Positions 57,329 through 64,000 of a stretch of 64,000 nt of DNA are shown in pieces. Made by a program: the position numbers and the translations under genes. The first letter of the stretch is position 1, and every line of letters begins with the position of its first letter. The notes beneath the pieces were generated by a model, which did no database searches, was not told the origin of the DNA, and saw only the letters and a list, made by a program, of their open reading frames with translations. The DNA is taken from the NCBI GenBank assembly GCA_016786495.1, contig JAEUUJ010000051.1:1-64000 (forward strand), in the 5' to 3' direction. The stretch comes from Cyclobacteriaceae bacterium (lineage in GTDB: Bacteria; Bacteroidota; Bacteroidia; Cytophagales; Cyclobacteriaceae).

Positions 57329-59650
57329 ATGCCCCGTTTCAGTCGAGCGCAAATAATATGTTGCCTCATCACTTCATGCCTAACGATCGTTTATGCTTAC
57401 GATTGCGCTGCACAGGTTACCGATAACTTTATTGACGGTAACTTCACCGTGAACCCCGTATGGACAGGAACCGATTCCAAGTTTCTCGTTCAAAACGGTG
57501 TACTTAAGCTGAAAGCTCCAGCGGTAACTGAAACCGCATACCTCTCAACACCAAGCCAGGCTATCAATAATGCTTCCTGGGAGTTTTTGGTAACCATAAC
57601 CGGCAGCACATCGTCAGCCAATTATGCGGATGTCTATCTCGTTGCGGATGAAGCCGCGTTAACAGGTCCGTTGAACGGGTATTTTGTAAGGATCGGAAAT
57701 ACAACCGATGAGGTATCGCTGTATCAGCAAACCGGAACGACGAAAACAAAAATTATTGATGGTGTAGACGCGCGCGTCAATCAGGCCCTCGCAAACATAC
57801 GCGTGAAGGTTACGCGCGATGCCAATGGCGCATGGCAACTGTTTTCGGATGCCACCGCAAGCGGGTATGTACCGGAAGGATCTGTCACGAACAACGATAC
57901 TTTCAGCTCGGCATATTTTGGAATTGTGTGTGTTTATTCTGCAACGCGCTCAAACGACTATGCGTTTGATGATGTTGTCGTGAGCGGCACTCCGTATGTC
58001 GATCCTTCGCAACCGGCCGACTATAAAGATGTTATCATCACGGAAATTTTCCCCGATCCATCCCCCGTCATCGGACTGCCGGACGCGGAATTTATAGAGG
58101 TATTCAATCGAAGCGAGAAAATCATAAATCTAGCCGGATGGAAATTTACCGATGGCAGTTCAACGGCTACCCTTTCCGGCATGCTCAATCCGGGTGAGTA
58201 CAGAATTATTTCCTCGACATCAACGGCTTCAGAGTTTTCAACATTTGGTGTTGTGACAGGCGTTGCCAATTTCCCGACCCTTAACAACAGTGGCGATAAC
58301 CTGGAGTTAAGAAGGAAAGACGATCTGTTGATTGACCGCGTATCGTATTCCGACAGCTGGTATCGCGATGAGGATAAGAAGCAAGGCGGCTATACACTTG
58401 AACTCATTGATCCGGGCAACCCGTGTGGTGAAGGCGACAACTGGATTGCATCGGATGCAAGCAAAGGCGGAACACCGGGTGCAGAGAATTCCGTGTTGGA
58501 AAGCAAACCGGATTTAACCGGGCCACACCTTATTTCCGTTGTGCCTGCTTCCGAAACAACACTGCTCGCGAAGTTCAATGAAAAGCTGTTGGCGGATGTG
58601 CCCGCATTAACCGCCTTTCAACTCACGCCCGCAATCGACATACGTTCTCTTCGGTTTACGGATGCAACGTTAACAACACTTGAGCTTACACTCGCGGAAT
58701 CGCTCCAACCGAGGACACGCTATTCTGTTTTGGTGCAAGCAGTATTTGATTGTAATGGAAACGAAATTCACGTTGAGTCTGCGACTGCTTCGTTCGCGTT
58801 GCCGGAGTTAGCCGAAGAACACGATCTGATCATCAATGAAATTTTGTTCAACCCGCGGCCGACCGGAGTAGATTTCGTAGAAGTTTACAATAATTCGGAT
58901 AAATACATTTCGCTGAAAAACTGGTCTGTTTCAAATTATGTTGATGGCGCAGTGCTCAACGCGAAGATTATTTCTAACGAAGATTTTTTGCTTGCACCCC
59001 ACATGTACTTGGTTCTCACGGAAGACAAGAATGTGCTGCAAGGAGAATATGTGCGCGCGACAGAAGAGAATATTTTTGTGGTTGACGATCTGCCTTCGCT
59101 TAACGATGATGAAGGAACCGTGGCGCTAATTGATGGAATGGGTAACGCGATCGATTTCTTTTCGTATTCCGATGATTACCATACCGTATTTCTGAACAAC
59201 GATGAGGGCGTTTCGCTCGAACGCATTTCCGCGAATGCGGCAACGAACGACCGCGCAAACTGGCAATCGGCAAGTTCAGCTTCCGGATTTGCAACTCCCG
59301 GTTACATTAACTCAAACGCGCGTGGCGAGATGCTGGCCGATCGGGTTACTGTAGACCCGGAAATTTTTGAACCGGTAGACGGTCAACCTTCGTTCACGCA
59401 AATTCATTACAACTTTCAGTCGGGCGGGTATGTGGCGAATGTAAAAGTTCTCGATGGTCAGGGCCGGCAGGTAAAACAACTTGCGAACAACGCCCTGCTT
59501 GGAACCACGGGTTTCTTTCGGTGGGATGGCGATACGGAAGACGGCACCAGGGCGCGAACCGGTTATTACACCATTTGGATTGAAGTGTTCGGTGCCAAGG
59601 GTAGCGTGGAATCGTTCCGGAAGCGGGTGATTATCGGCTCTTCTTTTTAA
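57329..59650 (+). CDS. Secreted lamin-tail-domain protein with FlgD-like C-terminus
   Basis: A protein of about 773 residues. Secretion is implied by the signal segment ending YDCAAQ. The modules, in order, are a jelly-roll-like N-terminal part (about 30-215), a first lamin-tail domain (VIITEIFPDPSPVIGLPDAE, about 235), an Ig-like Big_5 region (TTLLAKFNEKLLADVPALTA, about 410), a second lamin-tail domain (LIINEILFNPRPTGVDFVEV, about 505) and a FlgD-like Ig end (GFFRWDGDTEDGTRARTGYY, about 730). No catalytic signature was seen. An extracellular binding role is inferred. The start is taken at ATG 57329; a TTG lies 6 bp upstream. Confidence 0.85.
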   Translation: MPRFSRAQIICCLITSCLTIVYAYDCAAQVTDNFIDGNFTVNPVWTGTDSKFLVQNGVLKLKAPAVTETAYLSTPSQAINNASWEFLVTITGSTSSANYADVYLVADEAALTGPLNGYFVRIGNTTDEVSLYQQTGTTKTKIIDGVDARVNQALANIRVKVTRDANGAWQLFSDATASGYVPEGSVTNNDTFSSAYFGIVCVYSATRSNDYAFDDVVVSGTPYVDPSQPADYKDVIITEIFPDPSPVIGLPDAEFIEVFNRSEKIINLAGWKFTDGSSTATLSGMLNPGEYRIISSTSTASEFSTFGVVTGVANFPTLNNSGDNLELRRKDDLLIDRVSYSDSWYRDEDKKQGGYTLELIDPGNPCGEGDNWIASDASKGGTPGAENSVLESKPDLTGPHLISVVPASETTLLAKFNEKLLADVPALTAFQLTPAIDIRSLRFTDATLTTLELTLAESLQPRTRYSVLVQAVFDCNGNEIHVESATASFALPELAEEHDLIINEILFNPRPTGVDFVEVYNNSDKYISLKNWSVSNYVDGAVLNAKIISNEDFLLAPHMYLVLTEDKNVLQGEYVRATEENIFVVDDLPSLNDDEGTVALIDGMGNAIDFFSYSDDYHTVFLNNDEGVSLERISANAATNDRANWQSASSASGFATPGYINSNARGEMLADRVTVDPEIFEPVDGQPSFTQIHYNFQSGGYVANVKVLDGQGRQVKQLANNALLGTTGFFRWDGDTEDGTRARTGYYTIWIEVFGAKGSVESFRKRVIIGSSF

Positions 59651-59665
59651 AAATCCGCAACGTGA

Positions 59666-60919
59666 TTACACTGGTTTACCTGTTTCCGGTTGCGTTCGCA
59701 TAATCATCCGGTTCAGGAAGTACATCATAATAATGGTAATAATCGTAGTGACGGAGACTACGTAACCGAGTATTGGATAGTTTTCGAGCGGACTTGTTTT
59801 GGTTTCCTGATAGACAATCAATCCCGCGATAGCGGCAGCAATACCACCCGATATTTGCTGGAGCGAAGCGTTGACACCCATAAACGCCCCGCGATCGGCC
59901 GGGGTGGGTACAGCAGTTAGCAAGGCAGATGATGAAATAATGCGCGCAGAAATTCCCATAAACAATAGAACGTTGAACATAATCACCATCCAAAGCGGAA
60001 TCACATCCTGATGCGTGTAAACGAGCACCATGATGATGCTCCAAACAGATCCAAGTACAAAGATGGTGTACTTGCCAATCTTGTCGCTGAAAAATCCAAT
60101 AACAGGTCCGGTAATAATGGAGAACAATCCGGTGATGGAAAATATCATGGGCAGGTCGCTTCGATCTACACCCAGATTATTAACACTGAACGCTGTTCCA
60201 AAAGGCATCAACATGAAGCCGCCCGTCGCCAGCAATGCTGTTGCTGCAAACGCCTGGAGATACCTGGGCTTCGACACGGTTTTCAGTAAATGCTCGAGCG
60301 GATTTTTTACGGTTTGCAACTGAACGTGTGCATTTACAGGCTTCATGTAAACAAAGATGAACAAGCCAGCAAACGCGCTTACACCAACAATCAAAAGAAA
60401 GGGTGAATGCCAGCCCAATTTATTGGCCAGATAAAGACCGATCGGAATACCGAGAATCTGACTTGCTGCAAACGCCATTTGAACAAAACCCATGACCCGG
60501 CCGCGTGTTTGCAGCGGAAAAATATCGGTGATAATGGCAAAACTGATGGAACCGATAACCCCGCCAAAAATTCCTGTCACCACACGTGCTATGAGCAACG
60601 ATTGATAATCGGGCGCGAGTCCACAAAGCAGTGTGCCGATGATAAACCCGATATAAAAGAACAGCAGCAGTTTTTTACGATCAAACTTATCGGCAAAACC
60701 CGCAGCCAATAATCCGGACGCACCAGCGCTTAGCGCGTATGCCGACACCACAATTCCGAACTGCGAAGGTGAAATGTCAAGCTCTTTCATAAGTTGCTCG
60801 CCTAACGGTGACAACACCATGAAATCCAGAATGACCGTGAACTGCAAAAATGTGAGTACGGCAATAATAAAAACCTGGTACGGGCTGAACAGCCGTTCTT
60901 TCACAACAGTATTTTCCAT
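59666..60919 (-). CDS. MFS transporter (sugar/drug efflux type)
   Basis: A 417-residue protein of about 12 transmembrane segments. It has the early MFS element DFMVLSPLGEQLMKELDISP (residues about 31-50), then GLLAAGFADKFDRKKLLLFF (about 69-88), the loop motif characteristic of MFS transporters. The cytosolic loop near 200-215 is basic. This pattern is seen in AraJ/Bcr-like efflux proteins. Substrate unknown. It converges with the lamin-tail gene and is followed upstream by the small Cys-containing protein. Confidence 0.9.
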   Translation of the reverse strand: MENTVVKERLFSPYQVFIIAVLTFLQFTVILDFMVLSPLGEQLMKELDISPSQFGIVVSAYALSAGASGLLAAGFADKFDRKKLLLFFYIGFIIGTLLCGLAPDYQSLLIARVVTGIFGGVIGSISFAIITDIFPLQTRGRVMGFVQMAFAASQILGIPIGLYLANKLGWHSPFLLIVGVSAFAGLFIFVYMKPVNAHVQLQTVKNPLEHLLKTVSKPRYLQAFAATALLATGGFMLMPFGTAFSVNNLGVDRSDLPMIFSITGLFSIITGPVIGFFSDKIGKYTIFVLGSVWSIIMVLVYTHQDVIPLWMVIMFNVLLFMGISARIISSSALLTAVPTPADRGAFMGVNASLQQISGGIAAAIAGLIVYQETKTSPLENYPILGYVVSVTTIITIIMMYFLNRMIMRTQPETGKPV

Positions 60920-61003
60920 TGAGTTTTGTTGAAGTGTGATTCCGGCTGAGGCGACCGAAGGCGCAAAGAAAGTGAAGACATTCTGAAAACGCAGCGCCCC
61001 GAC

Positions 61004-61405
61004 TTACTTTTTATTTTCAAAACGTCTGACTTTTACCGATGTCCAATGGCGGGTAGTGTCGGAAATGGTGTATGTAAGGCGATAATCGCAAAGGCAGCGG
61101 CACGCATCTGAATTTGTTTGATAGTAATTAAGATTTAATGTTCCGTTTATAATGGTTGCATTGCCGGTGTGAGTTTCGCAACAGTTTGAAATGAAATCGA
61201 ACGAAACAAGTGTTGTATCAGGCGCAATTTTTTTCTGTCGAATGTCATAGGCCTTCAAGGTGCCCCGGCCAGCCGCGCGTTCGGGAGTAACCGGACGTTC
61301 AAGTTCATCACACAACGACTGGAACTTCACGGTATACCACGTGTTTCTTTGGTTTTGTGGAATGAAGGCCAGCATGACAATGACAAATCCAGCAACCACT
61401 TTCAT
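61004..61405 (-). CDS. Cys-rich small exported protein of unknown function
   Basis: A 133-residue protein with an N-terminal hydrophobic segment (MKVVAGFVIVMLAFI) that acts as a signal or anchor. Six cysteines occur: SLCDEL, SNCCETHTGN and DACRCLCDYRL. The NCC...CRCLC arrangement suggests a disulfide-bonded or metal-binding fold outside the cytoplasm. It lies 2 bp downstream of the acylase gene on the same strand, so it is very probably co-transcribed. No family is recognised with confidence. Confidence 0.65.
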   Translation of the reverse strand: MKVVAGFVIVMLAFIPQNQRNTWYTVKFQSLCDELERPVTPERAAGRGTLKAYDIRQKKIAPDTTLVSFDFISNCCETHTGNATIINGTLNLNYYQTNSDACRCLCDYRLTYTISDTTRHWTSVKVRRFENKK

Positions 61406-61407
61406 AC

Positions 61408-63594
61408 TTATTCTCCCGGATGGTACGTTTTTACTGCGCGCTTATCCACATCCTCTTTGTAGTAAGCAACATCTTTAAACTGAACATCGGCATACCGCTG
61501 CGCCTGGTCGAAGAAATGCGGTGAAGCCGGATTACCGTTTTGGCCGCCAGCCAGAATGCTTTTTGCTTTTACGCGATCACCAAACTCAACAACCGCCACA
61601 AAGCTGTTGCCGTACGTGCCATAAATGCGTTTGGTATTTGTGCCGCGGGCACCAAACGAAGCAAGCGCGCCCCAATTGCCGGAAGCCATTCCGATGGCAA
61701 CGCTTGGCTTGCTGTCATCGAACGGTTGTTTAATGTCGCCCGTTAGTCGTTGCAGGCGATTGATTTCTCCCCATGGTGTATTCCACGTTCCGAAATCTTC
61801 GCTCAATTTCTGAACGACAAGTGAAAATATTTCAAGCCGTTCTTCCAGCGGGCTGCCGGTGCCGAAGTAGTTTATGACATCGATGAGTTCGAGTTCCGGA
61901 TCGCGCTCGCCTTTTGTCATATAGATGGAGATGTAGTAATGCGCGAGCGACATACCCACCGATTCTTTTGAAGTCTTCAGGTTCCACTTGCGCAGCGTGT
62001 CGATAGCCGGCTTCAGGTGCGGATACGTTGTTCCTTTTTTATCGAAGGCATCGACAAGACCGGGAATGAGTTTTTCAAATGCCGGCAGATAAGGATCGTA
62101 TGCAGTTTGAATGAGTTTATCTAACGTGTATCCGCTGCTGCCGGTCAACACGCGTTGTGCATGAATGCCCCGGAAGTTTTCAGGCTCTGTTGCCATGTAG
62201 TAGGGATAGTTTTCTTTTTTGGGAGAATACTCGAGGGCAGCCGTGAACGGAGTTGAATTACAATTCTGAATCCAGCCGTTAGGCGGATTAACAACATGAA
62301 TCTCATCTTTCACATCATGCAAACCTTTCCAGTCGGCAGCCACGTTACTTCCATCAACGGGTTTTGAATAATCGAATTGCACATCACGTTTTGGAATAAA
62401 GTTTCCCTGGTACAAGGCGATGTTACCATCCGCATCAGCGTATACGGTGTTGTTCGATGAGTTTGTACGAAGATCCATTACTTTCAAAAACTCTTCATGT
62501 GAGCTTGTCTTTGTGCGGAGGAACGATTGTTGTAAAGCCTTTGACGGATTCCAGTTCATTCCGGTAGCAGTTAACTTTCCGTTCGTGCGATGCGTGACAG
62601 GACCGTGGTGTGTTCGATAGAAGGTAAATGTTTTTTCAAGAGTGGAATCTCCATCAGCATAATTCAATGTGATTTGTTTTTTAATCACCGGGCGCAGCTC
62701 TTCGCCATACGTGTAAAACAACTGGTCGTCTTTAGCGATCACGGTTTCCACAAATTCATCCATCACATCGGTGTACGAGGAGGTGTGCATCCATCCGTTG
62801 TGCTCGTTGAATCCCTGGTACACGAAAAATTGTCCCCACGTTACGGCACCGTATACATTCAACCCCTCTTCACTAACAACGTGTACTTCGCCCCGAAAGA
62901 AGAAGGATGTATGCGGATTGATTAATAACATAGCTTTACCCGACTCCGTGAGCTTGCCTGAAATAGCAAAGCCATTCGATCCCTGGGGCTCTTCAATACC
63001 TGCGATTGTGCTGAAATGAGACGCAAGCGTGTTACGTGTTTCAGGTCTGAAGCTTATGCTGCTTTCCGCGGAGTCATACAGTTGCTGAATGCCGCGCGTG
63101 GAGATCGACTCAATGTCACCGCCAATAGAGCCTTCAAAGAAGTACATCGGCATCCACGGTTCGAAGTGCGTTAGGAGTTTAGGCTTTACCTCCGGATGCG
63201 TGAAGAGGTAGTAGTTTATACCATCGGCAAACGCATCGCAAAGTTTGCGCAGCCATTCCGGGCTCGTTTTATAATAATATTCCGCTTCGTCCCGGGTCAT
63301 GTACAGGTTTGCGCGGAGGTCGCTGTAAAGTTCATCCTTTCCCTCAACCTCGGCCAGGCGACCGGTGGCCCAAATATAATTTCGTTCTACCCGGTTGAAG
63401 TCGTCTTCGCACTGGGCATACAGCAAGCCGAAAACCGCATCGGCATCCGTCTTTCCATAAATATGGGGTACACCGAAATCGTCACGGGTGATGGTAACGT
63501 TCGCTTTATGCTCCTCCCACCGTTTTTGCTCATCGGTTTTTTGGGAACAGGCTGAAGCGAGCAAAATCAGGAATAGCAGGGGGAGTATCCTCAT
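61408..63594 (-). CDS. Penicillin/AHL acylase-family lipoprotein (Ntn hydrolase)
   Basis: A 728-residue lipoprotein with lipobox LASAC (about residue 16). Family members are translated as precursors and self-cleave to expose an N-terminal serine nucleophile; the likely site is the SNGFAISG segment in QGSNGFAIS (about residue 202). The alpha chain begins ITRDDFGVPHIYGKTDADAV, and the beta chain carries HTSSYTDVMDEFVETV and a later NSSNNTVYADADGN. Members hydrolyse penicillin G, cephalosporins or acyl-homoserine lactones. The substrate is unknown; being lipid-anchored suggests an envelope location. Confidence 0.92.
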   Translation of the reverse strand: MRILPLLFLILLASACSQKTDEQKRWEEHKANVTITRDDFGVPHIYGKTDADAVFGLLYAQCEDDFNRVERNYIWATGRLAEVEGKDELYSDLRANLYMTRDEAEYYYKTSPEWLRKLCDAFADGINYYLFTHPEVKPKLLTHFEPWMPMYFFEGSIGGDIESISTRGIQQLYDSAESSISFRPETRNTLASHFSTIAGIEEPQGSNGFAISGKLTESGKAMLLINPHTSFFFRGEVHVVSEEGLNVYGAVTWGQFFVYQGFNEHNGWMHTSSYTDVMDEFVETVIAKDDQLFYTYGEELRPVIKKQITLNYADGDSTLEKTFTFYRTHHGPVTHRTNGKLTATGMNWNPSKALQQSFLRTKTSSHEEFLKVMDLRTNSSNNTVYADADGNIALYQGNFIPKRDVQFDYSKPVDGSNVAADWKGLHDVKDEIHVVNPPNGWIQNCNSTPFTAALEYSPKKENYPYYMATEPENFRGIHAQRVLTGSSGYTLDKLIQTAYDPYLPAFEKLIPGLVDAFDKKGTTYPHLKPAIDTLRKWNLKTSKESVGMSLAHYYISIYMTKGERDPELELIDVINYFGTGSPLEERLEIFSLVVQKLSEDFGTWNTPWGEINRLQRLTGDIKQPFDDSKPSVAIGMASGNWGALASFGARGTNTKRIYGTYGNSFVAVVEFGDRVKAKSILAGGQNGNPASPHFFDQAQRYADVQFKDVAYYKEDVDKRAVKTYHPGE

Positions 63595-63766
63595 GGGTTC
63601 GGTTTAAAAGCTTACTGTAATCTTAGCAAACGTTTTCATTTTTATCATCGGGGATTATGCAAATGGCGAATGGGGGTGAATTTCAGGCTTTTAGGAGCCG
63701 GTGAATTAACACGATAACTTTTTTTGTTTGCCCCAAGGGTTTAATTTTGCGCAACTTTTTTAAGAC

Positions 63767-64000
63767 ATGGCGAAGACAAAAAAACCTGCCAAGGCAGCCA
63801 AGAAGACCGCTAAGGCAAAACCCGCGAAAAAAGCAGCTCCTAAAAAGAAAACGCCTGCAAAAAAGGTGGCCACTAAAAAGATAACCGTGAAGAAAGAAAC
63901 AGCCGCAAAAAAGACTACGACCGTAAAAGCAACCCCCGCGCCCGCAAAGCCGGCACCTCCGCAACTCGTAAACTTCCCTGTATTAACCCAACGCCCGATT
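63767..64000 (+). CDS. Lys/Ala/Pro-rich protein, N-terminal part (partial)
   Basis: An open frame of 78 codons reaching the right edge. It begins MAKTKKPAKAAKKTAKAKPA and continues with alternating Lys, Ala, Thr and Pro to about residue 67, then becomes more ordinary (PQLVNFPVLTQRPI). The start resembles bacterial histone H1-like proteins, or a basic low-complexity tail on a longer protein. Because the window ends here, the body of the protein cannot be identified. The upstream 63595-63766 region is AT-rich and non-coding. Confidence 0.6.
   Translation, partial: MAKTKKPAKAAKKTAKAKPAKKAAPKKKTPAKKVATKKITVKKETAAKKTTTVKATPAPAKPAPPQLVNFPVLTQRPI

Noticed and set aside
61442-61450. Perfect DnaA box TTATCCACA
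   Set aside because: Isolated, inside the acylase coding sequence, with no AT-rich element or second box nearby; treated as background.
63683-63964. Cys/Gly/Phe-rich frame on the minus strand near the right edge
   Set aside because: A reading of the strand opposite to the Lys/Ala-rich gene starting at 63767; its composition is explained by antisense of AAR/GCN codons.
1-64000. CRISPR arrays, prophage genes, integrases or insertion-sequence transposases
   Set aside because: None was seen: no spaced direct repeats beyond the heptad arrays, and no recognised transposase or integrase reading frame.

Overview
The window looks like a chromosomal segment from a gliding-type member of the Bacteroidota, most likely order Cytophagales. 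Support comes from the gliding lipoproteins GldD and GldJ, the long form of IspH, a DUF4175 coiled-coil protein, a 29-residue AURKAIP1/COX24-type ribosomal protein, lamin-tail/FlgD-like secreted proteins, many lipoproteins with short lipoboxes, and promoters of the TAnnTTTG kind. No rRNA, tRNA, CRISPR array, prophage or transposase was seen. Almost all of the window is core chromosome.

Layout. 0-5.4 kb: an SMR transporter fragment, a methyltransferase, a PrsW-type membrane protease, then a leftward cluster HU - TPR protein - 29-aa ribosomal protein - RNase G. 5.4-9.6 kb: rightward mutY - ssb - gldD - 54-aa microprotein - PLP enzyme - YCII-like protein. 9.6-13.6 kb: RNA ligase-like protein, ispH (no ATG/GTG/TTG start available), a 57-aa protein and a Do/HtrA protease. 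13.8-22 kb: RlmI-like methyltransferase, two SDR enzymes, an M20 amidohydrolase, a Rieske protein, secreted proteins of unknown function and a TlpA-like lipoprotein. 22-35 kb: two PadR-MacB/FtsX permease pairs flank a leftward fatty acid beta-oxidation operon (marR, fadB-like, fadA-like, acyl-CoA dehydrogenase). 35-46 kb: a probable replication-origin region (AT-rich stretch plus DnaA boxes) and a scatter of parS-like sites around mnmG, ybeY, an anti-sigma-type ATPase and a DUF4175 protein. 46-64 kb: comF, gldJ, mfd, a THUMP-like methyltransferase, a flavoprotein, asd, a lamin-tail protein, an MFS transporter, a penicillin-acylase-type lipoprotein and the start of a Lys/Ala-rich protein.

The most unusual structure is in the beta-oxidation operon. 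Both of its internal gene junctions are filled, stop codon to start codon, by a small four-helix-bundle (S23-type) gene bounded on each side by phase-locked 7-bp repeats. The repeats on the two sides are inverted with respect to each other. One copy is intact (28.4-28.8 kb). The other (27.0-27.2 kb) is an internally deleted remnant with a different heptad sequence. This looks like a minimal mobile or mobilised element. Second is the candidate oriC/parS region (36.7-44.5 kb). Third is ispH, whose conserved N-terminus, including the first iron-sulfur cysteine, is in frame but can only be reached from a non-canonical codon.

All calls come from reading the sequence. No database search or alignment program was run.
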